From Phallusia fumigata (Eukaryota > Chordata > Ascidiacea > Phlebobranchia > Ascidiidae): DNA of 64,000 nt. Each line of letters starts with the position of its first letter. The stretch's first letter is position 1. The notes under the pieces are model-generated. The model did not search any database and had not been told where the DNA came from. It saw only the letters and a program-made list of their open reading frames with translations. Made by a program: the position numbers and the translations under genes. This document shows, piece by piece, positions 1-13,743 of this stretch. Where the stretch lies: positions 62,001 through 126,000 of the forward strand of contig QXVZ01000846.1 in NCBI GenBank assembly GCA_008931825.1. Reading direction: 5' to 3'.

Positions 1-212
1 AGTTGGCTCTATGCCAAGTTCGGCCACAATCATTTCAAAAAAGTATAGTAGTTGCACCAAACACGCTGCCCTGCTGTGTAACTGAAAATCATGTGGTTAA
101 GTTGAATTTTGTTTTGAAGAACATGCATATATTTGTAATGCAGGAATTTGAACATCTGCATGCCAAGATTTTTTAGTGGTAATTTCGTTTTTTGTGTGTT
201 TGTCAATTGCAG

Positions 213-2035
213 AAGTTGGATCGCCAAAAACTTAATGATGAATACAAAAAGCAAATCTCTAGTGTTTTAACCCAATGGGAAGCTGACATAGAAAGGGCGA
301 AGGAAAGTGAAGAGAAATTAAATGTAAGTTCAGTGTGCAAGGGAAAACTAAACACATTGTCTTTTCCAATGAACTGAGTGTAGCTTGGACAAAATTTGCT
401 TCATTTGAACAGCATTGTATAAGGGCGGTTGGGCTTCTGAAAATTTACAATTTGGAAAGACTGTAAGGTTGTCTCTGTAATCAATTGCCTTGATCCTTAA
501 GCTCTATGTCCATCAGTGACCCCCACTGGCCCCCTACAGTGGGTTTAAATGTAGGACAATATTTAAATTTACTGAAATTTTACAAGTTTGTAGATTTGTT
601 TTAATTTAATTGAAATTTAACGGTGGGGTCATTGTAGTGCATTAATTGACTGTTTGTCCTGGCGGTCCTAAGCAATTACCCAGCTAGTCCCCGAAAGTGG
701 TTAAAACTATACAACAATGTCTGAAAAGGATAAAATTGTGGCATACTGTAGATCATTGTGATTTGCTTTGTGTCATTAATGTCATAACCACAGACCATAA
801 TTTAATCAAAGAAAATAAAAACCTCTACCACATTATTACATATTCAAATTTAACATTTACTACAACACCTAGTCCACAACTATACATGTGCATTTCTGTC
901 TCTAAAAACAAGAAGCTCCGAAAAGCTAAAATAGAAACCTAGTGCAAAAAAATTTAATAAGTAAACATGCTTTTTAATTTGGGTCACAGTGTAAGGGAAA
1001 AGACACCTTTCTAGTTAGGGATTTTATGTCTTATCGCAGATTGAATCATTGGTTTTGCATAAGGGATGAGATGCTGCCTGTTGAAGTTTGCCAGTTTGTG
1101 TGGGAAATTCAAGAATTGCACTGCAGTAAATTTGACCATTGTTTCTCTGCAGCAGGAAATAAAACATGAAAAATTGTTGGTCTATGTTTGCTGTCAAACT
1201 ACACCCTAAACTGTTTTTTTAGCAATTTCATTAGTATATTTTTTCACCTTTAGAATCTTATCAACCAGCAAATGAAATTGGTGTCGCAAGTAAGGATGGT
1301 ACAAATGCAGAGGTTTAAATCTATGAAGCAGCTTCATGACCAATATTCTAAAAGGTGGGAAGCCTCAAGTACTATATGGAATATTTTTGCGCTAAATGTA
1401 TATGCCAGCATGTACAATCTTTTTTTAAAAAGAAATTTTTTTTCAAAAACTTTTTAACATTGCCTCATTTTGTACAAACAGGATTTTAAACTTGCAAGGG
1501 CATGATCCTGTGTCAGTCAGTTCAAGTTAAACCACAGACTTTTCTTTTTCTGTGTGTTAAGCTTAAAAGGCCTGCTTCAATGCTATGCCATGACTCCTGC
1601 AAGGATTTGTTGATTGGCAGATATATACTTCATTAATTTTTTAGGCTCGGTTATTACCTGCATTTGGCTGACATGCTTGTGGCTAATTATCTTGTATTTA
1701 ATGTTATGTAGTATAAAAGAAGTGGAGTCCACCCATGCCAGCCAACACAGCAGTTTAACTGGAGAGTTGAACAAGGAGATGTTGGCTTTGCAGAAGAAGT
1801 TTCTACAGGATTCTGTAAGTATGATACATTTTGTTAAAGCGGGTCTTAAATTAGCTATGTGTGTTCAACCATGGTAGTTAGGGAAAAGGGGAAGCATTTT
1901 GTTTCATTCTTTATTTTTGAGCCTTTTTAGTCCATCTATTGATGGTATCAAATATTTGTCGCATTTTGATTGAACGTTTCCTTTTGTTTGTCCTGATAGC
2001 CCCAGGTGTTACTCCAGTACCAGCAGCCATACTAA
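213..2035 (+). CDS. SYCP3: SYCP3-like synaptonemal complex protein, 3' part (5' exons outside window)
   Basis: Four exons can be joined in frame: 213-323, 1254-1354, 1712-1814 and 2000-2035, with GT-AG borders and phases 0, 2, 0. The first reads RQKLNDEYKKQISSVLTQW and continues as a charged coiled coil. The second holds QMQRFKSMKQLHDQYSK and the third LNKEMLALQKKFLQDS. Order and spacing follow the Cor1/Xlr/Xmr domain of SYCP3, the axial-element protein that forms coiled-coil tetramers along meiotic chromosomes. The first two exons are well supported. The last (ending YQQPY, then TAA) is short and shows no clear match to the usual SYCP3 C-terminus, so the true end may differ. The N-terminal exons lie left of the window. 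Other members of the same family (SYCP3L/FAM9 type) cannot be excluded. Expression is expected in germ cells (family knowledge). Confidence 0.82.
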
Positions 2036-3299
2036 ATAAGTTAAAAGTTTGTTCTATCCGCCGAGCAACCCCCTCTTAAACCAAATGTACGAATAATTTT
2101 TCATGCTGCGATTTTTTTTCTTATTTTAAGCAAGGATGCGAAAAAAACAATTTACCGATTAACTGCACAAAACTTTCTTAAAAAAAAACGTTTTAAGAAT
2201 CGTACTTAAAATTGTGTGATCCAAGCATTTTACTGGAACATATAAGCCAAAAAATTGTTGTCAGTTAACTTTTTGTTCAAAGCGAAAGCAAGAAATGGCG
2301 AATATGAGAAAAACTCTTCACTCGATGCTTTACCAATGACCTTGCAATAAACAAGGACGAAAACGTATCATATTCTTGGTCGAATTTTGATGTCAACCGG
2401 TTTGGAAATGGCTTTCCACTACAGTGCATCTAGTTGAAGTTTGTTTGCATCCAGCCGGTGTTTTGATGCAACTTTATTTTGTTGTTTTGTGTTCGAAGAA
2501 TGGTTTTTAACTGCACGTTTACAATGAACAGCTATTGAAGCAAATTGTGGCACTTTTGTTGGTTTTATATCAGTTGTAAAAATGTTTCAGTAGCTTTAAA
2601 ACTCAGGAAATATATCTTAATGCCCGTTTTTTTGTTTTGGCCGAAGCTCCTTCGCTACATCTCAAACTGTGACGGCGCTGTAGTGACGGCGCACCCCTGA
2701 AACCCAACTTGCTTGAATGAAGTTGCTTTTTCACGCAAGCGATAAACCAATTCGGGAGCACTGTGACGCGCGGCGGATAGCGGTTACAAACTGCGTATCA
2801 TAGCTGGGAGAAGAAGTGAAAAAATATTGAACGTGCCGTTAAGATTTAAAAACATGACAAAATTGATGAGAACAATGGTTAAAAACACAAGCGTCAATAA
2901 TCGGCAAACGTCGAGAAGGAGATACACACACACTGACAAAAAGATAAGATTGAAATGCAAAACAAAAGTTAACGCGTGTGTGTGAAGATAATAAATTTAA
3001 TACATACGTGGTTGTCCATAACGTAACGTTTGTTTTTTATTATCCTCGGTCTGCAGAAAGACACCCAAATGATTAAAATGAACAATCACTTCTGTTTACT
3101 TGGAGACCTATTCTCAAAGACTTTTGGTCACATAGGTCCAAAAGATCTTCTACGGACCAGAAAATGGCTTACCCGCGCACCATAGCCTCGTATTCCTTGT
3201 TTGATGACTTTCGTTTTAGCAACGGTGGCCTAAATTGTACCATAAAATGCCATTGCACGTAGTTTAGGTAACAAAGAAGGACCGTTGATTTTTTCCATG
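2036..3299. other. Intergenic, between SYCP3-like and Rab genes
   Basis: No ORF or exon with family similarity was seen. A TTTATT at 3036-3041, which is AATAAA on the minus strand, is a plausible polyadenylation signal for the Rab gene ending at 3300. The remainder is AT-rich with short homopolymers. Confidence 0.5.
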
Positions 3300-5940
3300 T
3301 TATATCCTACAACAGCCAAAACTTTGTTTCTGTTGATAGTTGTTGGGTCTAAGATGAATAATGTCTTCATTAGCTCCCTTGCATTCTTCATTGACTCTCT
3401 TAAAATGCTGTTGCGAAAAGCAAAGGTGGTTGTCACGTTTAAGTCTAAACTGTACCGATATTTAACTTTATTACACGCCTACGCAAAATATTCAGGTCAG
3501 TAGGTTGCAAAAAAATTACATACGTTTTCCACTATCACTGTTAAGATTCCTTCAAAAGAGCGATGGACGTTGATGTTTTCTTTGGCACTTGTTTCAGCGA
3601 AAAACATTCCTTGTTTCTTGGCAAGCTAAAAAAATGATTATAACGCCAAAAATGTAAGTAACGTCATAGTAATTCAACATTTTGCTGATCAACTCCAGAA
3701 TCTGCTCTTTAGAGTAACTAACGTTCCTCGGATGTTAACAAGCATTTCCGGTGTATTACCATTCAGTGTTGCTAACACAAGCGTGTGTTGAACAGATTAG
3801 ACACGAATTAGTATTGGAGGATATGGGTCGTAACAGTGTGCTTCTCCGGCCGATGCGTCAAAACGGCCTTGCTATAGCTCCTCTAAGGTTGAACACAGGC
3901 GAGTGGTTGAGAGTTATGACCTTCCTAACTGTATTATTCTTCCACAAAAATCATGAACCCTCTTACCCTTTCACCGGTTTGCTTTAAAACTTGGCGTTTT
4001 GTTTCCATGTCACATTTGTTTCCAATTAACATCGTTTGAATGTCATCACCACCCCACTGCAAATGAACATGGGTTTTGAGTACTCCAGTTTTGCAGTATA
4101 TTTAATTTCTCAGAAACTAGTTGTTTCGCTTGGTGACAGAAAACGTCGCCGTATCCTTGTAGCACAATGATTCTTAACCAAATTCCTCGACGTAGATAGA
4201 TAGGGAGAAATATTTTAGTATCTAGTCGTGTGTCCTCTTAATTGCAAAAATCATCGTACAGTGAATCGAGGGGTTCGACCAACGCTTGGAAAATAGCATG
4301 GGCTTTACTTACCGTGTCTGCACAGGTCAATAAACATTAATATACCACACAACCATAAAAACTTGGAAACAGGTGTCTAATGTCCAGACGTTAAAATTTT
4401 CAACAAATGTCGATTTGACGTAGTTACGTTTTTTAACATACTAATAAAATGTTCCAACCTACCCTTTGAAATCGTTTCAACCATTTTTCAACGTTCTGAA
4501 ACGACGCTTCGTTTGTAATGTCGTAGACGATCAGAACACCTTTTGCGCCTCTGTAAAAGGCTGTGGTGATCGACTGAAACCGTTCTTGGCCAGCCGTATC
4601 CCTGAAAACAACATTTGTCATTTATTTTGTTACCTTTTACTGCCGACAGCATGAGTTTTCATCGGTCTTTAGCTTTCACAGAGGTGCACAATATAGAAAT
4701 CGTATCTCCGAAATAAAAAAAATCAAGCCCACTATTCTGGCAATTTTTGTAACAGTGTATGCTACAAAATACAGTAGCAAAGGTTACATTTACTTTTGTA
4801 AACAAGAATACCGCTTGGAACGGGTAAAAAATTTTTTCCAACATGCTGTGGTATCTGTGATTTCAGTGGAAATAAAAATAAAAAGACTGAAAATTCTGAA
4901 TTCGGAAACAAACATTCCAAGTTGTAGTTGAAGTTTTCTGAGAGATTTAAAATGACAAATTAGACTCAGATTTTAACAGCTTAGCCACACTGGCTCCGTC
5001 GTGTTGCCAGTCAAATGTCGAATGGCGTAGATTACACAAAGAGGGAATTACTGCAGACAAGCTTTGTTTGATGAGTAACGGTTACTCACCAAATTTGAAC
5101 TTTTATGACTTTGCCAGCAACTTTCACTGTGTGTACTTTGAAGTCTATGCCTGAAAAGCAAAACCTGTAAAACTACTGCAACGTGGCATCTGTTACGTTT
5201 ATATCCTCGGTGGACGGAACAATCCAATTGTGATTAAAATGAACCATATTCCCTTTGTATTTCTGTACATCTTACTTCACTTTTTTCGATCTTGTAAAGT
5301 TGGTCTCTTAATTTAGTTTCACCAATGTGTTTTTACTGGCTTGAAGATATTATCACTCATGTGTGTGCAGGGGAACAAAGAGACTACAACAAGGTTAGAA
5401 CCCTTAGTTTGAGCAAGGTCGTTTTCCAAATTCCATACAAAAGCACACTTAACGACAGCCTTGGAATTTAACTACTTTCTCTTCTGTCGCGTCTTCACGC
5501 ATACACACACGCACATACACACGATATTTGCAGATCATAATATTTGTAGACCATAAGGTGCGCCTATCAAAATACACCCGGGTCTGATTTGGAAAGAAGT
5601 ATCTTCGTTGGCCGCTAAAAACTGTCCAAAATAATGTAAACTGTTAGTTGTTCCTAAAGCCCAGTATCAAAACATTGTGTCTTACCCATGTACAGAAACA
5701 AATTTCGTTTGTTTATTTGCTCAGAACTGTGATTTAGCCTATATATGTCCTCTTTTTAATTAAAGGCATTACCCTCTACAAAGTTAGACTAAAATTTCCC
5801 CGAAACTGTTTACCTATGGTGCTCATGTAGCTTGTTGAAAATTCGTTGTCAGTAAACCTTCTCATAATACAAGTTTTTCCAACTTGACCATCGCCGATGA
5901 TAACTAACTTGCATTGCCAATCAAACATGGGTGCTTCCAT
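3300..5940 (-). CDS. Rab-family small GTPase, copy 1 (Rab8/10/13-like), six exons
   Basis: Minus-strand exons are 5814-5940, 5090-5150, 4463-4601, 3967-4056, 3524-3625 and 3300-3407, giving 208 residues. It starts [18 protein letters not shown]. The G motifs are visible: P-loop GDGQVGKT, switch [16 protein letters not shown] and ETSAK. The C-terminus is FGCCRI with a double-cysteine prenylation site. Family role: a membrane-bound GTP switch in vesicle traffic, prenylated by geranylgeranyl transferase II. The Rab8/10/13/1 branch is suggested by [20 protein letters not shown], but no ortholog is assigned. The P-loop is odd: the glycine equivalent to Ras Gly13 is Gln, which may alter nucleotide handling. 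The gene is a tandem duplicate of the Rab gene at 7622-11533, with the same phases and identical exon lengths (127, 61, 139, 90, 102 and 108 nt). All exons are open, so it is unlikely to be a pseudogene. Confidence 0.9.
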
Positions 5941-7621
5941 AATCCTGTCCCAGCAAACCTATCACTACAAATCCGCTGTTCTGCAAAATAGATAAAAAAA
6001 AGGTTATCGAAATGGTGCCTTAACAAAAATTAAACCTAAATTAATCCACCTTGAGAGGTCTATTTGCATGCCAGTTTAAAATGAAATGACGGTGTTGATA
6101 TTTAAACCCGGAACTACGGTGGGCCATTGTTTGTTTAAGAGCTTTTTATAATATTCGCTTGAACCATCTTTCAGTGTAAAAACCCTTACAAATATCCGTC
6201 TGTAGACCATTCATGTGTCATTTCTGTTTAAACTTAGCGAAACTACCTCTAGCTTTGAAACGGTTTTTAATGCTGATTTCAATACGTTACCTATTACAAA
6301 ACAAACTCAACGCACCATATCTGCACGTTTTTATACTTCCAAGCTTTGTTTTCTTGCTTGCTATATGTGCAATCTGGTATAGCTAACAGCTATCTAAACA
6401 AATCTTATATTCGATCGCTAAATGTTCGCTTCGTTCAGGCGATTTAGTATTTTGGACATCTGCAGTATTTTCAAAATCTAGTAACCAATGGCTTGCAATA
6501 CTTTTTTAATGTTGCAGAAAAGTCAGTTTTTCCTCAACCCCGAAGCCACATTAGTCTCAACCGTAAGCACTATTCGTGGAAAATCGTAACTGCTGTATAT
6601 CAAACGCACCTATAGTTCCAAGTGTACCTGTTGATTTCTAAACTAGTTTGCCCCAGCTGTACACAAGTTCTGCAAGCTCAATTGCCTTTGTGAGCAATCC
6701 GCCTCAACATTTTCACCAGTGATGAATTTTGAAAGGTCCCTGTTTCGCACCCTGTAATGCAGTCTGTGTCTCACTTCGAGCCTTGTTGCCCATTGGAGCG
6801 CAGTTGCACGTTATTTGCATTTCCACTGGGGTACGCAAACCGGGTTCTGATATCCATGAAGTAATTAGAGAAACAACTATTTAAACCAGTAGTTTATTTA
6901 AAACATTTAAAATAGCCACACACTTTAAACTTCGTTTTTAGGTACTAATGCATCGATCTAAAACTCAAGCCAGTTAGCCATGTTTTGGGCAACTTTTTAA
7001 GAAGGTCAGTCGAAGATTGAAGTATTAGCTTGATAATGAAAATTATTTTTATTAGAACAACTTAAAAGTAAAATTGCGTACGGCGCTTTGCAGAAAATTA
7101 TTGTAATGATAAATTAAATAAAAACAAAACAAAAAATAAAGTTGATCCCACCACTTGCGGAGGTCCTGTGGGACGTCAAAATTCAGGACTTGCACCCTCC
7201 CAAAAAACGTAAATAATATGAGCAAAGACAATAAATGCACTTTTACCACATGACAAACATTATTAATGCACTGCAAAATGTTCCATTAAAATGTGCCATT
7301 TGAGATAACAAATAGGGGTCACTTGGACTTTGTCACAAAAAAGTTGAGAAATGCCAGTTATGAGTATTAACGACGTCACTAAGATATAAATGCATGTAAG
7401 TCCCAAAAGAATTCATTGTTGCGTTACTCGCATCATCATAACGTTACTTGCATCGTAAACAGTTCACACTAAAAAGTTAAACCAGCAACAAAATAGCCTG
7501 TTTATAATCACAAAAATAAACACAGCTTTTTTGGGGGAGAAAACAGCCTTTGGCGCTTCGACTCGTCTTTGGCCTGACCGCCGTTTCCCAAACACAGAAA
7601 TTAGTTTCTCGATTTTCCGCG
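5941..7621. other. Intergenic spacer between the two Rab genes
   Basis: About 1.7 kb that must hold the promoter of Rab copy 1 and the 3' UTR of Rab copy 2. No coding exon, RNA gene or repeat was recognised. Confidence 0.5.
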
Positions 7622-10600
7622 TCATTTCCTGCAGCAACCCGAGGTTTGACTTTGCTGACTGGACGTGGAGCTGAGTTTTACTCTTGGCCCATCGACCTCG
7701 TCGGCCATTTCAGCTCGTTGCTTCATGTGCTGGGCAAAATAAAGTTGATATGTTACAATTAGTAAACAAAGTATCAGATCTGTCTTAACGCATAGGCCTG
7801 ATGGGTTCTTACTTAGGCACAAGTACAGGGACCGCAATGCTCATCAGTGTCCGCAAGGTGGCGCTCAGCCACTACTTTTGGAACTAAGCACCTTGCTTAA
7901 TTTTGTTTTTTGTCCAACATAAAAACCTGACCGAGGATCGCATTCGAAAAATCCTGGGTTCAACGGCCCGGTGAAAATACATGTTTACCATTTATTCTAG
8001 TCAGGAGCTCTCGCGAACACCTTATATACTGCATTGCCCAAAACGGATTATACTAAGACGGCCTCAAATCTAACTTATTTAGGAACAAAAATACGTAAAT
8101 GAACAGTGCTCGTTTTGATTGCCCATTGTATTTAACTTTGTGAACAACCTATAGTAATTAAGCTTGAATGCACCACAATTGCCTAGAACCCGTTCTAGAC
8201 GTGACCAAACTTAGCAAACCAAACAACTATGCACATTTGTTTTATATTAACTATAGCGCTTCCTCCCTTACGTATAAAGCCGACAGTAAATACTTACCGA
8301 ATTTATGTTTAACTAACCTTTATGCGCGCGTACGAAACGTCATAACCTTACCAAAAAGCCCAAAATACCAAAAATCCAAACCGTCCTTGACAAAACATTA
8401 ACTAGTGCGGCTACTATGACGTTATTCGTTGCTAAGCACAGTGTTAGCATTTGCACCCAACACCAAGCCGTTTACAGAACCTTTAACTAAAACGTTACTA
8501 TTGAAAAATACAAATCTTACTTTTTGTACTATCACAGTTAAAACTTCCATAAAAGCTTGATCCACGTTGATGTTTTCTTTAGCGCTTGTTTCGGTAAAAA
8601 ACATTCCGTGATCTTTAGCAAGCTGTAACAACATGTAACAAACCTTATTTGTTTAAATGAAACCGCGACGATGCATAGCCTCTTATACAGGAAGAAAGTT
8701 AACTGCATGTCTTAAAATAAAACCCTTTTTGTCTTGCATAGATTCAACGTAAAGAACTAGTTACAAATCCTTCTGATGGGATAATGGAAATTCAGCTAAC
8801 ACAATAGCAATAGAACAATGCTTATCTGAGACTATAAAAGCAATAGAACGACAGCCTATCTGAGACCTTACTACTTTGAACTTACAGGGACGGTGATATT
8901 GCAAACCTAATACAGAAAACCGACCAGACATCTTATAAAATGAAGGTATGAACCTTTTCACCAGCATGTCTTTGTACTTGACGCTGATCTTCTCTGTCAC
9001 ATTTGTTTCCTATCAACATCGTTTCAACGTCGTCTCCAGCCCACTACACACAGTAAACAAACAGTTACCATCCAAATCTACACACCTTTGTTTGATAATG
9101 CCTTTTCCAGGTATAATTTCGACGTTAATATTCAATGATTAGTAATTAAATGCAAGCACTTACTCAAGTCTAGAATCTGCTGGAAACCAGAAATGCTTAT
9201 TTTATTGTATATAACAGTTTATGTCAGGTCTCAAGCCACAAGGTAAGACATCTCTAAAACATTTACGTGTAACAGGACCTAGAAAAAGCGAACTGCTGTA
9301 GGGTAATTCCCCAAAGGGCTGCTCTGGTATGACATTATGTTTCGTTCAGACTTGATTTTCTGTGTCAAAGATTAAACGGTCACTAGTAATTTTTTAACAT
9401 TTTTCAGTCACTTAAAAATGACATTAAAGAAACTTGATACTCACTCTTCGAAAGCTTTTCACCCATTTTGCGACATTTTGAAACGACACTTCGTTTGTGA
9501 TGTCATATACGATGAGGACACCCTTTGCGCCCCTGTAATACGCGGTTGTAATTGATCGAAACTTTTCCTGGCCCGCTGTGTCCCTGGAAACAATACAACC
9601 GAGTTTAACTAAAACTGTGCCTCTGTAAACTGCAGGTGTGCTATTGGTGCCACACGAGCGTTTGGTATACGCCACATAAAACACTCTGCTATGTTCACGG
9701 ATTTTGGTCCTTGGACGAAAACAAAACATGCTCTAGGTTTGTGTTTTGGGGTCTGACGGTGATATCAGTTAAACCCATACGTGAAGGCATTAGAAGAAAG
9801 AAATATTACAGCCACCAAGCGAAGCACAAAGCACATCTGTAGTAGGCCTATTCAAAAGCTTCTAATACAAACAAAGCTTTTTCTAAGGGTCCCAGAACAG
9901 TTTTTACCCGGGACTTTCACTGGGTTAAGACGACAATGTTAACAATAGCCAGTTGTTATGCTAGTGCGATTTTAGTAAGATGATTTTTTCGTCCTTAACA
10001 TTTTAGGAGTTACGTACCATATTTGAACTTTTACAACTTTATCTCCGATTTTCACCATTCGCAGTTTAAAGTCTATGCCTGAAAAAGAGAACGAAAGGTT
10101 AAACAGGCAGGGATAAACGATAGATAAATTTAAAAACCATTCAGTAAATTCACTGCAAATACAGTAAACCCGGATTAATCCAAATCTTCGCCTTATTCGG
10201 ATTGTCGGTGCAAATGAATCCAACCCACCCGAGGTTTATTGCACGTAACTATAGGTTATGTAAATCAGTGACGTTTGTTTCGCAAGTAAAAGACAAATCT
10301 AGCAACGCAGATGCATTGAAACAATAACTTAATCAGAAATATCTCGCGACTGTATTTGAAGCGAAAAAACGTTCACGACAACAGGCAAATTAGGAGCACG
10401 ATGCAGCTAAACCTTTATACAGTTGTAACTTAAGGTAGGGGTCTTATTTTAAAGAAACGTTTTTTTAATTGTAGATTGTCGCGAAAAGCGAAATCTAAAA
10501 TTTCAAAGTTCAATCAAGCACATATTGCATTGTTTACTTGCACTAATACATTAACCAGTCGTCTACCAGCGTCGAGTGCCGTCATTTCCAGGTACACAAT

Positions 10601-11533
10601 ATTGACACTGCTGTCATCGCTTAAAATATTGCAGTTTGTTTGTTTTCACTGCCTTGTTTAGTTGACCGAACGGGCTTTCATTTACAATTGGATTCACACA
10701 TCGGATAACTGCAATAAACTAGTTCGTAAATCCGCTTTAGACATAAAAAGACAGGAACACTTACAGTGACACAAAGAGCAAACCCTAGCTACGATGCCTA
10801 AAGGCTAAATAAACCAAAGTTATATTAGGTGCTTAGCGATAAATAATAGGTGCTTGACGATGGTCTACACAATGGCGCCTGTACGTATAGCATTGAAGTC
10901 ACAACTTTCGTTTCTTAAGATTACGACTGTCTTCCATGTCGACTGTTTGCGAAACAGTTTGAAGAATAAATGCTAACCACGTAGCTTGCATGAGCTTCTC
11001 GACTTTGCATAGGTTGAAAGCTACATTGTTACGGTATAAAAGAAACTGCGGACGCCACCAAACATGCCACAAAGCTGTTCCTACGCTATAATTTGGATCA
11101 GTATTTTCTGGTTTAAAACAAAACACTTCGGTATTGTGTTGGTCATCCCAAGATTTTACTGTGAATCTGACGTGCAATTTGAGTGTGAGTTAACAATGGG
11201 TAAAAAATAAAAAAAGGACTCGTACAAAATGGTACGCCATGCTTGTGTAGTGCCCCACAATATGACAATGAGGAACGGTTGACATTTACGAGACACAATA
11301 GTTACTAGGTTGTCGTTGAATACACGTGTCAATCAAACTGTTGGTAATTAACAGAATACATAAACTGTTAAAAAAACAAAACAATTTTAATTGGAAAACA
11401 ACTTACCTATTGTGGCGACGAAATTATATGAAAACTCGTTGTCAGTAAACCTTCTCATGACGCAAGTTTTTCCAACACCAGTGTCGCCGATGATAATTAA
11501 CTTGCATTGCCAGTCGGCTTTTAGAGTTTCCAT
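7622..11533 (-). CDS. Rab-family small GTPase, copy 2 (Rab8/10/13-like), six exons
   Basis: Minus-strand exons are 11407-11533, 10018-10078, 9445-9583, 8954-9043, 8521-8622 and 7622-7729, giving 208 residues. It begins [19 protein letters not shown]. The P-loop GDTGVGKT, switch [16 protein letters not shown] and ETSAK are all present. The tail is serine-rich and ends SGCCRK, a double-cysteine prenylation motif. The donor after exon 4 (AAG then GTTCAT) is weak, but the frame and the matching exon in copy 1 support it. Role from the family: a regulator of vesicle transport on endomembranes. Exon lengths and phases equal those of copy 1, so the pair arose by tandem duplication. Introns here are longer, and the C-terminal hypervariable region differs fully from copy 1, suggesting different membrane targeting (inference). 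Confidence 0.91.
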
Positions 11534-13743
11534 CTTAGGCAAGTTATCGTGGAAGTTTTACTCACAAACACTACCAAGTTAAGAAAAAGGTGAACAACGA
11601 AGATCTTTTTTCGATTGCCAGCATTTGCAGAAATAGACTTAAATCAACTGATGTGCCATTTTCCGAAAACGCTCAAGTTTCCTACTGACAATGCTAATCG
11701 CGCTTTTAGCTAGTTGTCAAACCAGCTTCATGCTTATCACCGACGTTGTTACATTAGAAAAATAGAAACTGGAGTGACGTAACTGTACAGTAAAAAAAAA
11801 ACTGTTCACCTCACTTAATTACTTCTGAAAACGTTTGCTTTACTGTTCACCTGTGAAATTACGTCAAACGAAGCTTGCACGTCTTTATTGGTCGAAAATA
11901 TGCACGGTAATCTAAAAACCTTCATCTCACCTGGTTTAACTTACTGCCTGTTATGTTGTCGTAACTATACTTAATTGCTTTGCAACCTAACGAGTGTTCA
12001 AATAAGTCTGGGTGCTGTGGGCTTTACGAAGGGTTGTTCAAACAAAGCTATCTGCATTCTGCAATAAGTATTGTGCTATCCAAGTATACACGATTCACAT
12101 ACTTTGCTGGCAAACAAAATGAGCAGTTTGGTCTTACAAGTGATTGCTTTTGAATGCTACTGGCCAGTTCGCTAGGCAGCAGAGTTTCATAACATCGCCT
12201 CATACAATGCGTAACTCGCAAACACAGGGCCCATTTAGCACTAACTGAGTGCATGACCAGATGCACCAAGAACGCTACTACTTAACTGTAAAAACTGCTT
12301 CCTCAAAACGAAGCCACAGAGTCAAAGCAACCATAATAATACAATGAAAGCAAGTAGGATGGGCTGCTGTTGTTTGCTCGAAGATTTCAGCGTCATGTGT
12401 AACTCTCCACCCCACGACATTCACAATAACTCAGTAATTGTGAATTTATACGGTACTTGCATGTCGAACAACTAACTAACATTGTTCCAGTTTGGTCACT
12501 TATATCTCACAAAGCTTCGGCATTTTAAGTTACTACAGCTACATTAGCGTGCAGCCAACCGTATAGCTGTACGTTTTTGTGCAAGGTAAACCTTCAGTGG
12601 AGCGTTTTTTCGCCTTTGGCACTATTTGCGTCAATGGCTTGCCGGTTAAAGTATGCAAAAGTCGTGTCCGGTTGAGAGGTATGCGCATAAACAATAACCT
12701 AACTGCCCCACACCTTTATCTTATGTCTGTGATTGAAATATTGAATTGTGCACGGGAGCGTAACAATAACCTCTGACGTCACGCGTTTTGAATGTTACTT
12801 TTCAATAGACTTAATGACGAATGATGTCATCGATACCAGACACCTTTTCAAGGTCATTCGGTCGCACTTGGTAGACATATGTGTGCCAATTTAAGCAGTA
12901 AGTCAGCAGAAATGGCCAGGTTTGGGCAAATTTTGCCAAACCGTAACCGCAACATGAAATTTTTTTGTTTTCTGTTGTCATGTTTGTTCAACAGTTTGCT
13001 TTGAACAACAAGCACGACATAACGTAAAAACCATGGATTTGACACTGCTACTGTAGTTTGGTAGATACCACTTGCATCGAATTCCAGTGACAAACTCATG
13101 TGACAAAAAATACATACACGCCCGTAAAGTCGCGAAGTCCTAGTGGTTCGTTGTAAACCGTTGTTCGTGCAATAAAATTTAAGACAATATTTAAAAGTGC
13201 AAGCAATAACGGGATGTGCACACCTCGATGGCCAGCGAATTATAAGCATAACCTGCCAGGATAACCCACTGAGGATTGAAGAAAACACACATCGTGAAAT
13301 GAAGTCCAACCTACGAAGTAAAGTGCCGTGGTCATGCACGAAGAGACAAGGCGATACGGAAGTTTTATTTTACAAATGATTACCAGATGAACTGTCCTAT
13401 ATTGTGGCTCGGGCACTTTTTCAATAAGTAAAGTTTTTGAAAATAGAGTACTTTATTCGCTATTCAAAAAAAAAATGTTCAAAACTTTTTGCAGTAAAAT
13501 TGCAGTAAAAATACATATTGCCGGCAAAATTGTCAACCCAATTGTTTCCTTTTTGCCATTTCCTTTTCAGCACCCATAAGCTTTGTGACACAACATAACA
13601 GTGGTATGAAAACAGCAGTATTTTTAGTTGTACGCAACAGGGTTAACAAACCAGGCAACTTTGGTCACAAACAGTATTTTGCAGGTCCAAACGATAACAA
13701 TAAAACATGTTTTCTGAATCAAGGCAGGCAATTACCGCAAAAA
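11534..13743. other. Intergenic, 2.2 kb, upstream of Rab copy 2 and of the first F-box gene
   Basis: No convincing gene. A 161-codon open frame on the minus strand (12854-13339) has no recognisable domain and is treated as chance. A possible 3' splice site (TTTTCAG, ending 13570) precedes the F-box ORF, so a 5' UTR exon may lie in this stretch. Confidence 0.45.

Noticed and set aside
12854-13339. 161-codon open frame on the minus strand
   Set aside because: No domain, signal peptide or repeat pattern was recognised, and the residue composition looks like translated non-coding DNA.
13585-13743. Longer N-terminus for F-box copy A
   Set aside because: The extra residues have no counterpart in the paralog, and the first codon of the longest frame is GTG.
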